The position numbers and the translations under genes were made by a program. 64,000 nt of DNA from NCBI GenBank assembly GCA_019309115.1, contig JAFDGW010000018.1, positions 31,432 through 95,431 of the forward strand, read 5' to 3'. Positions 55,080 through 63,060 of this stretch are shown here, piece by piece. Origin of the DNA: Deltaproteobacteria bacterium (GTDB lineage: Bacteria > Desulfobacterota > Syntrophobacteria > Syntrophobacterales > Thermodesulforhabdaceae). Each line of letters opens with the position of its first letter. Within the stretch, counting starts at the first letter, position 1. The notes beneath the pieces are model-generated. The model did not search any database. It was not told where the DNA came from and saw nothing but the letters and a program-made list of their open reading frames with translations.

Positions 55080-56549
55080 TTATTTACCCCCCGAACTTTC
55101 ACCGAAAAACCCGTCCTCGTCATCGCTGCTTTCGGGTGCTTCCATTGCTTTCTCGTAGGTAGAGATACAGTATATTTGATCGTCCGGAAGTTGTTCTACT
55201 GAAGCCAGTGCCTTTTTCAGTTTTTCCGTTCGCTTTTCCGTGTCGTCAATAGCTTTGGTTGCGCGGTTGAGGTGGGTCTTGACCTTTCTAAGAACTTCAC
55301 CAAACCTTCTGAATTCGGTTTTTACTGCCCCTAAAATTTTCCATACTTCCGTGGCACGCTGTTCAATGGCCAATGTTTGAAAACCCATGCGCAAGCTGCT
55401 CAAAATAGCAGCGAGCGTTGTCGGACCTGCAATGACAACCCTGCATTCCTGCAGCAACTCATTGATAAGACCGGCATTACGCAGGACTTCGGCGTACAGC
55501 CCTTCCGTGGCTAAATACATGATACCAAAGTCAGTGGTGTAAGGGGGTTTTACATACTTGTTGCGTATGTCTTTTGCTAAGCTTTTTATCACCTGGTAAA
55601 GCTCCGTCCTCGCTCTGTTAACAGCCTCGCTTTCACCTCGTTCGGCAGCATCTATAAGTCTGAGGTAGCTTTCCTGTGGAAATTTGGAATCAATTGGCAA
55701 CCACACCGCATCTGATGTATCTCGGCTTTTACCCGGAAGCTTTATTGCAAATTCCACCACTTCTGATGAATTGGGGTCCACCTTAACATTCTTTTCATAC
55801 TGCCCTGGTGCCATAAGCTCTTCCAGGATGCTCTCAAGTTGAACCTCTGCCCAAATCCCTCGAACCTTTATGTTGGATAGAACCTTTTTCAGATCACCCA
55901 CTCCCTCGGCAAGGGTTCTTACTTCTCCAAGACCCGCATGGACAGCTTCCAGCTGTTTGCTGACCACCTTAAAGGACTCGCTGAGTCGCCTTTCCAAAGT
56001 GCTCTGTAATTTTTCATCTACCGTCTGGCGCATTTCTTCCAGTTTCTTTTCGTTGCCTTCCTGAAGTTCTTTTATACTTTTTTCGAGTTTATCCCTCATT
56101 CGATCAATTTCCGTGCGGTTCGACGCTGTCAGGTTATCCAGCTTTGAGGCCATTTCATTTGTCTGTTGCTGTATAACGTCTCGAGCTTGAAGGAGTCCCT
56201 CATTGAGCCTGTCTATCATTTCGCTCAGTTTTTCCACGATATCTTTCCTGAGACCTCCCAGTTGTTCATCGAGGGTTTTCCTCACGCGCCCGTGCGCTTC
56301 TTCACTGGATGCATGCATCCTATCGAGATAGGAAATCATTGTCTTGTTCTGCTCTTGGTTGAAGTGTACGAGGTCTTTTGTTGACTCTCGAAGTTCGTCT
56401 CGTCCCCGTTTCAGCTCTTCTTGAAGCAATCTTTGAACTTCTTCAGAGTTTGGGCCTCGGCGCAAGACTATAAAAAGCACCATAATGAGAAGAAGGCTGT
56501 TCAAGATGCTTAAAATCAGGGAAGTGATGATGATTGTTTCAGCGTTCAT
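55080..56549 (-). CDS. rmuC: DNA recombination protein RmuC
   Basis: The 489-residue protein has one N-terminal membrane helix (about residues 6-28), a long coiled coil (about 35-215), and the RmuC nuclease-like core (about 220-440) with VRGIWAEVQLESILEELMAPGQYEKN, PIDSKFPQESYLRL and DFGIMYLATEGLYAEVL. RmuC limits inversion at short repeats and is thought to be a PD-(D/E)XK-like nuclease. It is divergent from the queuosine gene and upstream of, but probably not in, the orp-like operon. Confidence 0.94.
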   Translation of the reverse strand: MNAETIIITSLILSILNSLLLIMVLFIVLRRGPNSEEVQRLLQEELKRGRDELRESTKDLVHFNQEQNKTMISYLDRMHASSEEAHGRVRKTLDEQLGGLRKDIVEKLSEMIDRLNEGLLQARDVIQQQTNEMASKLDNLTASNRTEIDRMRDKLEKSIKELQEGNEKKLEEMRQTVDEKLQSTLERRLSESFKVVSKQLEAVHAGLGEVRTLAEGVGDLKKVLSNIKVRGIWAEVQLESILEELMAPGQYEKNVKVDPNSSEVVEFAIKLPGKSRDTSDAVWLPIDSKFPQESYLRLIDAAERGESEAVNRARTELYQVIKSLAKDIRNKYVKPPYTTDFGIMYLATEGLYAEVLRNAGLINELLQECRVVIAGPTTLAAILSSLRMGFQTLAIEQRATEVWKILGAVKTEFRRFGEVLRKVKTHLNRATKAIDDTEKRTEKLKKALASVEQLPDDQIYCISTYEKAMEAPESSDDEDGFFGESSGGK

Positions 56550-56690
56550 TAGTAACTCCCGTTGACGAGATTAACGTTTTTGTATTTGTACTGTTTGGGT
56601 GTTTTTACGCGGGGAAAATTTGCATTTCAAGTTTTTCGACCTGACTGGGGTGCCTATGGGTGTTTTCATTTTCAGATAAGGGTTTGTACT

Positions 56691-57671
56691 ATGCAGGAAG
56701 TGTTGGAAACCACACAATGGGTTGTAAAACACGCGAGAGATGTGAAGATTTCTCCGGAGAATATCACTGGGTTTGTCGATAAATATTTCAATCTTTTTGC
56801 TGATGCCAGGTTCGGGGGCTGGGATAAAGACATACATTTTTTTGATGGGATGGAGGAAACCGTCAGGTGGATATTTGTGTTGGAGGTTTTGAATCATTGC
56901 TTTTGGCCTGATCCGGGACAGCCCAGGTGGGAGGTACCATACAGAGGCCGGAAATATTCAGGATATGTGGGACTTGCTATAAGCCTGAAGCGGGCGATGG
57001 AGGAGAATGTGCCCATAACGAATGCCCTTTTTCTTGCTCGTATGAATTATGAAATATTATCGACAATACTCCGTGGTGCCGGCGAAATACCGATGCTCAC
57101 TGAAAGGATAAGTAACCTTCGTGAAGCTGGCCAAGTGCTTCTAGAAAAATTTGACGGTGACGCAGTTAATCTGGTTAAAGCTGCGGATCACAGTGCTGTC
57201 AGGCTTGTTCACATAGTAGTGAAAAATTTTTCGTCCTTTCGGGATCAAGCCCAATATGCCGTTCCTGAGGGGGAATTGACGGTATTTTTCTGGAAACGTG
57301 CCCAAATTTTCGCCTCTGATCTATGGAAAGCCTTCAGTGGTAATGAGTGGGGGCAGTTTTACGACGTTAAAAACCTCACAGCTTTTGCGGATTACAAGGT
57401 TCCGCAGGTGCTGAGACATCTAGAGGTTATAAGGTACTCAGAGAACCTGGCGGAACTGGTGGACAATCGAGTGATTTTGCAGGCTGGGTCACGCCAGGAA
57501 GTGGAAATTCGTGCTGCTACCATTCAGGCTGTGGAGTTAATAAAACTGGAACTGGCCAGACGGAACTTACGTTTATCTTCTGCGGAAATTGATGGAGTAT
57601 TATGGACTCTGGGACAACAAGAGGAGTTTCGACAAAAACCTTACCACCTTTGTAGGACAATTTTTTACTGA
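56691..57671 (+). CDS. Queuosine salvage family protein (DUF2419)
   Basis: The 326-residue protein matches the queuosine salvage (Qng1/DUF2419) family, nucleoside glycosylases that release queuine from queuosine nucleoside or its phosphate. Visible stretches are HCFWPDPGQPRWEV, YSGYVGLAISLKRAMEE, FWKRAQIFASDLW and YKVPQVLRHLEVIRYSENLAELVDN, close to the eukaryotic proteins. ATG 56691 is preferred; upstream frame to 56562 shows no homology. The gene stands alone between rmuC and the tmc genes. Confidence 0.88.
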   Translation: MQEVLETTQWVVKHARDVKISPENITGFVDKYFNLFADARFGGWDKDIHFFDGMEETVRWIFVLEVLNHCFWPDPGQPRWEVPYRGRKYSGYVGLAISLKRAMEENVPITNALFLARMNYEILSTILRGAGEIPMLTERISNLREAGQVLLEKFDGDAVNLVKAADHSAVRLVHIVVKNFSSFRDQAQYAVPEGELTVFFWKRAQIFASDLWKAFSGNEWGQFYDVKNLTAFADYKVPQVLRHLEVIRYSENLAELVDNRVILQAGSRQEVEIRAATIQAVELIKLELARRNLRLSSAEIDGVLWTLGQQEEFRQKPYHLCRTIFY

Positions 57672-57797
57672 GCCGTTAATGTAGCAAGCGTTCATACAAA
57701 AGTGACGTGTGCTTTGAGTGGTTTTAATCGAGAATTTCGAGGGAATGGTGATTGTGTTTACTCTTTTGGCTATTTTCGGAAAAACTACTGGTTTTGA

Positions 57798-57826
57798 TTG
57801 ACTCAACCCACTAAGCTTATTAGCAT
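57798..57826 (+). promoter_or_regulatory. Possible sigma-70 promoter for the tmc genes
   Basis: TTGACT (57798-57803) and TAGCAT (57821-57826) are separated by 17 bases, about 50 bases upstream of the first tmc ATG. The -10 match is only four of six. Confidence 0.3.
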
Positions 57827-57876
57827 TTTCGCCGTTTTTGTTGAAGGGTGGTTTTCTTCATAGGAGGATTGTCTGA

Positions 57877-58542
57877 ATGAATTGGGATTATGCTTATGAT
57901 TTTCTTTTATCACGCGGTACATGGATATCCTTCGGGATATTTATTTTGGGATTGATTGTCAGGTGCATTTATCTCTATGGAGTAAGTCTGGAGAGGGACA
58001 GAATTGTTTATAACCACGTCAAATGGAGCTGGGCGATCAGGTCTATTCTTTTCTGGTTAATCCCTTTGGGAAGCCGTAGCTGGAGACAGCAACCCCTTTT
58101 TTCCATAGCCGTTTTTGTTTTTCATGTAACTTTCATTTTTGTTCCGCTATTTCTTTCGGCACATAATGTGTTGTGGGAAAGTGCTTGGGGCGTTAGCCTC
58201 TGGTCCATGAACGATAAGTTGGCTGATACTTTAACCATTGCTTTTATGGTTTCGGCGTTGGTTTTGTTGTGGAGGCGAATTGCAAAGCCGGAAGTAAGGT
58301 TTCTCAGCACCTGGTGGGATTACGTTCTACTGATTCTCTGTGCTTTGCCGTTTGTTACCGGTTTTCTCGCATATCATCAGATAGGTCCTTATAAGCCAAC
58401 AATGGTCGTTCATCTGCTTTCCGCCGAGATTCTTCTGATAGTCATACCTTTTTCTAAACTGGCTCACATGGTTCTTTACTTCTTTACCAGGGCATTTATG
58501 GGATTCGAGATGGGGGGTAGGCGGAATACACCGTGTTGGTGA
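57877..58542 (+). CDS. tmcC: TmcC-like membrane cytochrome b subunit
   Basis: The 221-residue protein has about five membrane helices with histidines placed as in the NarI/DsrM cytochrome b family (VFVFHVTFIFVPLFLSAHN near residue 85, HQIG and VVHLLSAE near 165-178). Followed by a CCG-type iron-sulfur protein, it matches the TmcC-TmcB pair of the transmembrane redox complex of sulfate reducers. The start ATG has TAGGAGGATTGTCTGA upstream. It overlaps the next frame by ten bases when the earliest start of that frame is used. DsrM/HmeC-type complexes are close alternatives. Confidence 0.8.
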   Translation: MNWDYAYDFLLSRGTWISFGIFILGLIVRCIYLYGVSLERDRIVYNHVKWSWAIRSILFWLIPLGSRSWRQQPLFSIAVFVFHVTFIFVPLFLSAHNVLWESAWGVSLWSMNDKLADTLTIAFMVSALVLLWRRIAKPEVRFLSTWWDYVLLILCALPFVTGFLAYHQIGPYKPTMVVHLLSAEILLIVIPFSKLAHMVLYFFTRAFMGFEMGGRRNTPCW

Positions 58543-58562
58543 TCATAGTTCCGGGGGGAGTG

Positions 58563-59879
58563 ATGACGGAGAAAAGCATTCAGGTTAATGTAGAAAAAAT
58601 TCGCGAGATTCTGGATAAAAACAACGGTGCTAGGATACGGACTTGGTTGAGTATATGTTCACGATGCGGGTTATGCGCGGAGTCGTGTTTGTTTTACCTT
58701 GCCAACGACAGAAACCCTCGATTTGCTCCCGCATACAAAGTCCAAAGAACGCTAGGAACAATTTACAAGAAAAAAGGCAAAGTGACCCCCGAATTCCTCA
58801 TGGAGTGTTATGACATAGCATGGGGTGAATGCACAACTTGCAAGCGGTGTTCGCTATTTTGTCCTTTTGGTATAGATATTGCTTCCATGATATCCCTGGT
58901 CAGAACTATTTGCTATTCTCAGGGTTTGGTTCCCGAAGGACTCGCACGAACTCTACCGAATTACGAGAAATTTGGCAATCAAATGGCCGTTTCGAAAGAA
59001 GACCTGATAGAAACGTGCGAGTGGATGGTGGAAGAAGCGGCCGATTATGTAAAGGGCGTAACCATTCCCTTGGATGTAGCAGGGGCCAGGTATATGTACA
59101 CTATAAATCCCCGAGAGGTGATGTTTTATCCTCAGGATCTTGGCATGGCAGCGCAGATTTTTACTGTCGCTGGCGAAAGCTGGACCATACCAACTTCCGG
59201 CTGGGATTCTACAAACCTTGCCATGTTTGCTGGGGCCAACGAACTTGCTGGCACCGTGGCTGATAGGATGTACAAAAAAGCCTTGGAACTTGGGGTTGAA
59301 GCCATACTAATAACCGAATGCGGGCATGCAATGAGGTCCGCCGGTTATGAAGGCCCATACCTTGCTGGGTATCGCAACGGACGGCCACCTGTACCCGTCG
59401 TGCATTCGGTCCAGCTTTTTTATGAATACCTGAGAGATGGTAAAATACAAATTGATCCTGCCAAAAGGATCGATGCTCCCGTAACGTATCAGGATCCATG
59501 TAACGTCAGTCGGAATGCTGGATTGTGGGAGCAGGGACGGGAGATCCTCAAATTTGTATGCAATGATTTCAGAGATATGTCTCCTAATCGCCACTACAAT
59601 CACTGTTGTGGTGGAGGCGGTGGTTTCATTCCTATGGGAGGTCCTTTTCGCAAGAGGAGATTGCGGGCAGGGCGAGTAAAGGCTGAGCAGATTCGTAAGA
59701 CGGGGGCGAAAATAGTGGTAACGCCCTGCCATAACTGTTATGACCAGCTCAACGATCTTAACAAGGAATATGACCTTGGTGTGAGGATAGTTTCATTGAA
59801 GGAGCTTCTGGTTGAAACCATGATTGTTCCTGATCACCTCAGGCCGGATTCGGCTGGTGATGAGAGGCAAGAGGGGTAG
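58563..59879 (+). CDS. tmcB: TmcB-like iron-sulfur protein with CCG domains (HdrD family)
   Basis: The 438-residue cytoplasmic subunit has two 4Fe-4S sets (CSRCGLCAESC near residue 37 and CTTCKRCSLFCPFG near 88) and two cysteine-rich CCG modules (DPCNVSRNAG...HCCGGGGGF and TPCHNCYDQL), as in HdrD and TmcB. CCG domains hold the catalytic cluster of heterodisulfide reductases, so a disulfide-type acceptor such as DsrC is often proposed. ATG 58563 behind GGGGGGAGTG is chosen over 58533. With TmcC and the cytochrome c3 it would link periplasmic and cytoplasmic electron pools. Confidence 0.85.
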   Translation: MTEKSIQVNVEKIREILDKNNGARIRTWLSICSRCGLCAESCLFYLANDRNPRFAPAYKVQRTLGTIYKKKGKVTPEFLMECYDIAWGECTTCKRCSLFCPFGIDIASMISLVRTICYSQGLVPEGLARTLPNYEKFGNQMAVSKEDLIETCEWMVEEAADYVKGVTIPLDVAGARYMYTINPREVMFYPQDLGMAAQIFTVAGESWTIPTSGWDSTNLAMFAGANELAGTVADRMYKKALELGVEAILITECGHAMRSAGYEGPYLAGYRNGRPPVPVVHSVQLFYEYLRDGKIQIDPAKRIDAPVTYQDPCNVSRNAGLWEQGREILKFVCNDFRDMSPNRHYNHCCGGGGGFIPMGGPFRKRRLRAGRVKAEQIRKTGAKIVVTPCHNCYDQLNDLNKEYDLGVRIVSLKELLVETMIVPDHLRPDSAGDERQEG

Positions 59880-59882
59880 GCC

Positions 59883-60560
59883 ATGAGGTGTCCCGTGTGT
59901 GGTCACAATATTGAAAGCGGAAAAAGCTTTTGTCGACGTTGTGCGTGGAGTATTTTGCGAACGCCTGATGAACCAGAGAGCGATTACAACGAACGGCTGG
60001 AAATTGCCCGTCGGAACTGGGAAAATTTGGAAAGGTGCATTTGTCAAAAAGAGGCAGAGGATATCAGGAAAGAACACAAAATTTTGTTCTGCACTGATCT
60101 TTATGCCAGTTCTGATTATGCCTTCAAGGCTGCCGTGAATCTTGCCCGTGAGCGCGACGCAGAGCTTATAATTTTTCACGTTTTGGAATCTAGGCATCGT
60201 TATTCGGGGCAGATTATCACCGCCGATGGTGAGACGTGGGCTACTAAAGAAGTGTTCGATCGGTTGAAAAAAAGCCTTACCGATTACTATCTGGCCAAGA
60301 TTGAGGGGCAACCTGTTCCCAGGATACGTATAGAGGCTCGAAGTGGCGTACCCTGGATTGAAATAATCCGCAAAGCCCGCAAGGAAAAGGTCGATATGAT
60401 AGTGATGGGACCGTACTCCATCCGGGATCCCAAAAATGGATTCGACTTGGCGAGACCTCAGCATGGTGAGACGGCCGAAAAGGTTAGCTTAAGGGCGCCG
60501 TGTCCCGTTGCAATTGTTACGAAACCTGATCAGAAGCTAAGTCTTGAGCAGGGGGCTTAA
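59883..60560 (+). CDS. Universal stress protein with N-terminal zinc ribbon
   Basis: The 225-residue protein begins with a small ribbon (CPVCG and CRRC, residues 3-20), then a short helix and a UspA fold (about residues 60-218: KILFCTDLYASSDYAFKAAVNLA, DMIVMGPYS, CPVAIVTK). The usual GxxG-x9-G(S/T) nucleotide loop is altered (GPYSIRDPKNGFDLARP), so ATP binding is doubtful. It lies three bases after tmcB and 4 bases before the chosen tmcA start, inside the redox operon. A regulatory role for the complex is inference. Confidence 0.88.
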   Translation: MRCPVCGHNIESGKSFCRRCAWSILRTPDEPESDYNERLEIARRNWENLERCICQKEAEDIRKEHKILFCTDLYASSDYAFKAAVNLARERDAELIIFHVLESRHRYSGQIITADGETWATKEVFDRLKKSLTDYYLAKIEGQPVPRIRIEARSGVPWIEIIRKARKEKVDMIVMGPYSIRDPKNGFDLARPQHGETAEKVSLRAPCPVAIVTKPDQKLSLEQGA

Positions 60561-60564
60561 GCGT

Positions 60565-60969
60565 ATGCGTATGAATAATAAATTCTTGCTCATCGCGGCT
60601 TTCATTGTGTTTTTGTGTAGTGTTGTTGATTTTGTAGTACTGGCTCAGGACGAGATTATTGAATTGAATCACAGAGAACTCGAACCTCATCAGCGTCCCG
60701 TTGTGAAATTTCCCCACGCGTTGCACGAGAACAAGATTGATTGCATCCGTTGTCATCATGACTTTGATAAATACGGCGTTAATAACGGCAGTGAAGGTGA
60801 AAGTTGCACTTCTTGCCATAACGGCAAGAAAGGACTTGTAAGCATCGAGGAAGCCTATCATATCCAGTGTATTGGGTGCCATCGTATTCTGTTAAGAAAA
60901 GGCCTTAAAACGGGTCCTGTTCAATGTGGCGATTGCCACAAAAAAATCAGGAAATCAGAGAAGCAGTAA
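60565..60969 (+). CDS. tmcA: TmcA-like tetraheme cytochrome c3
   Basis: The 134-residue protein has a signal peptide (residues about 1-27, cleavage likely after VLA) and four CXXCH sites (CIRCH, CTSCH, CIGCH, CGDCH) with histidine-rich spacing typical of class III cytochrome c3 (FPHALHENKIDCIRCHHDF). Type II tetraheme c3 is the periplasmic partner of the Tmc complex. ATG 60565 with AGGGGG nine bases upstream is chosen; the TTG 60544 frame start would overlap the stress protein gene. It converges with the Rossmann protein gene by a 23-base overlap. Confidence 0.88.
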   Translation: MRMNNKFLLIAAFIVFLCSVVDFVVLAQDEIIELNHRELEPHQRPVVKFPHALHENKIDCIRCHHDFDKYGVNNGSEGESCTSCHNGKKGLVSIEEAYHIQCIGCHRILLRKGLKTGPVQCGDCHKKIRKSEKQ

Positions 60970-61639
60970 TAACACCGTGGCACCGACAGGCAGTGGCTAC
61001 AATTATCTTTTGGCCAGTGCCTATTTTTCTAAGCCATTCCCTGGCGGTAACAACATGATTTATGGGATACCCACCCACACCCGGTGCTAATTGGTAGCTT
61101 CGGAAGATTATGCCATTCCAGCCGGTGGGTATTGCGTTACCAATTGTTTCGTATAGGATACCGGGTCTGGCTTTTCCTGTATAGGTGCATTTTTCTGGTG
61201 GTTCGGGGCAATCGTCAGGGCAGAGAAAATCCGCATAGCTGGTGTAACAAGTACCTATAGTTCCATCCATGGCATTAGGAAGCTTTTTTTTCACAGAGTC
61301 GGGAACAGATATAGGAGTCAGGGCAACGTAGCGAGCCAGCAATTCCCATGTAAGATGAATTGGGACGGCCGGAATTACCCAAACGTCCTGAGAAACCACC
61401 TCTTCCACCAAAAAGTCCACTCCGTCCTTTTTGACTAGCCTCACATTTGTGGACGCCTTGAGGCAATCAAGTTTTTCCCCGTCCGAGTCTATCACGGCTA
61501 TCGTTGCTTCTGGATGCTTGCGTGAAAGCTTATCCAATGCTTTTTTGCCGAATTTTCCTGCGCCTACGATTATGATATTATTACACAATGGAAGTTTATC
61601 TTCTGAGTATTGCAACCAGAGTCTTAAAATGTTATCCAT
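60947..61639 (-). CDS. Rossmann-fold (TrkA-N-like) protein with Cys-rich segment, function unknown
   Basis: The 230-residue protein starts with a dinucleotide-binding stretch IIIVGAGKFGKKALDKL and an Asp at the end of strand 2 (AVIDSD), so NAD binding is plausible. The central part carries a cysteine cluster (CYTSYADFLCPDDCPEPPEKC, residues about 145-165) that could hold a metal or iron-sulfur centre, and two more cysteines (CRC) lie near the C-terminus. I cannot assign a family role. It overlaps the 3' end of the cytochrome gene and may be linked to redox metabolism. Confidence 0.8.
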   Translation of the reverse strand: MDNILRLWLQYSEDKLPLCNNIIIVGAGKFGKKALDKLSRKHPEATIAVIDSDGEKLDCLKASTNVRLVKKDGVDFLVEEVVSQDVWVIPAVPIHLTWELLARYVALTPISVPDSVKKKLPNAMDGTIGTCYTSYADFLCPDDCPEPPEKCTYTGKARPGILYETIGNAIPTGWNGIIFRSYQLAPGVGGYPINHVVTAREWLRKIGTGQKIIVATACRCHGVITASLIS

Positions 61640-61785
61640 CTGTTAACCTCCATCGTAAAACGATAACGATTTGAAGTAAACGTAACATCAAAATAGGTTT
61701 CTGTAAATTTTGGGTGGTTAAAATATCAAGATTTGATCATCTGATTGAAAACAGGAAATTGTGGAAAGAAAGAAGGTAATAGTAT

Positions 61786-63000
61786 ATGAACTGGCAACCC
61801 TACCGAATGGAAAATCCGATTATGCACTATGCATGGGGAAGTCGGGGACCTAAGGCTTTTATTCCAAGGCTTTTGGGCTTGGAAAATGTTGAGCCTAACA
61901 AACCCTTTGCCGAACTCTGGATGGGTGCTCACCCCAGTGCACCATCAAGGGTTGTAACAGCGCAGGGCGTAATTCCACTTAATGAACTGGTGGCAACTTA
62001 CCCTAGTGAAGCACTTGGAGATAGGGTTCTGCAAAAATTTGGGCCGGTTTTGCCGTTTCTCTTCAAAGTCTTGAGTGCTGCTGAAGCACTTTCAATACAG
62101 GTACATCCCAACAAAAAACAAGCGCGGGAACTCCACAATCGGGATCCGGAGCACTACCCGGACGAAAATCACAAGCCCGAGGTAGCCATTGCCCTGGATT
62201 CGCTGGATGCCCTGGTTGGCCTGAAGAGTTCAACGCAAATCTTTGAGGTATGCGAGAAATATCCGGAAGTTGCTGCTCTAGTAGGTGGGAAAGTTTCTTC
62301 GGGGCCACCATTGGAAGTCTTTGAGCGTATAATCAATTTATCTATTGAATCGCCATCGACTATAGCCGATGTTGTTGATAAGTTAGTTGGAAGGTTATCG
62401 ATAAAAACCGAAGACGAACGCTCCTTTGTTGAGACCCTGTTTTTGGATCTGTGCACTAAGTACTCAAATGATGATGTCGGACTAATTTTGCTGTTTTTAC
62501 TGGAACACAAGAGGCTAAAAACCGGTGACGGAATGTACATACCTGCAGGGGTTCCTCATGCTTACATTTGCGGGAACATAGTAGAATGCATGGCAAATTC
62601 TGACAATGTTGTAAGGGCGGGGCTTACACCGAAGTACAAAGACGTTAGGACGCTATTGTCTATTATGGATTATTCGGCGAAACCTCGACATTTTAGAACG
62701 GGAGGAAAGGCGACTTTTACGTATGATGTGCCGGCGGAGGAGTTCAAAGTAGTTCGCTGGATGGCTAATGATGGCGATGTTTTTCGCGGTCCTTGTGATA
62801 GCGGGCCTGCAGTCATACTTGTGGTTGATGGAAAGGCTTATGTTCGCTGGGTATCTGAGTCAACAGATGGTAAAATGTCACTGGATAGGGGAAACTCGGT
62901 GTTTGTTCCCGCCATCATCAATTCCGCACCGAATTCCTGGCGCCTGGAAGCTGTGGAAAACACCCTTATTTTTATCGTAACAGTCCCGGTTTCAGCGTGA
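61786..63000 (+). CDS. manA: Mannose-6-phosphate isomerase, class I
   Basis: ManA interconverts mannose-6-phosphate and fructose-6-phosphate with a zinc ion. The 404-residue cupin-type protein shows the LWMGAHPSAPS motif, SIQVHPNKKQA, DENHKPEVAIAL and YIPAGVPHAYICGNIVECMANSDNVVRAGLTPKYKD, the family signatures with the zinc ligands (Gln, His, Glu, His). It supplies mannose precursors for surface sugars or GDP-mannose. Its TGA stop is directly followed by the right end of the TnpB element, so the element sits just outside the coding region. Confidence 0.95.
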   Translation: MNWQPYRMENPIMHYAWGSRGPKAFIPRLLGLENVEPNKPFAELWMGAHPSAPSRVVTAQGVIPLNELVATYPSEALGDRVLQKFGPVLPFLFKVLSAAEALSIQVHPNKKQARELHNRDPEHYPDENHKPEVAIALDSLDALVGLKSSTQIFEVCEKYPEVAALVGGKVSSGPPLEVFERIINLSIESPSTIADVVDKLVGRLSIKTEDERSFVETLFLDLCTKYSNDDVGLILLFLLEHKRLKTGDGMYIPAGVPHAYICGNIVECMANSDNVVRAGLTPKYKDVRTLLSIMDYSAKPRHFRTGGKATFTYDVPAEEFKVVRWMANDGDVFRGPCDSGPAVILVVDGKAYVRWVSESTDGKMSLDRGNSVFVPAIINSAPNSWRLEAVENTLIFIVTVPVSA

Positions 63001-63060
63001 CGTCCTCCCCTCACTAAGGTGAGGGGCTTCCCGCTTCATCGTGGGACTATCTCCCACTCC
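63001..63060 (-). ncRNA. Right end of the TnpB element, candidate omega RNA 3' scaffold
   Basis: On the minus strand the 3' end of the tnpB reading frame runs into a hairpin GTGGGA/TCCCAC (63041-63057) and a stronger one, CCCCTCAC/GTGAGGGG with a four-base loop (63007-63026), ending GGAGGACG at the element border. This arrangement is the usual right end of IS200/IS605 TnpB elements, where the tnpB 3' region and the hairpins give the guide scaffold. The next bases on that strand, 63000 down to about 62981, are the 3' end of manA and would be the guide. Confidence 0.6.
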
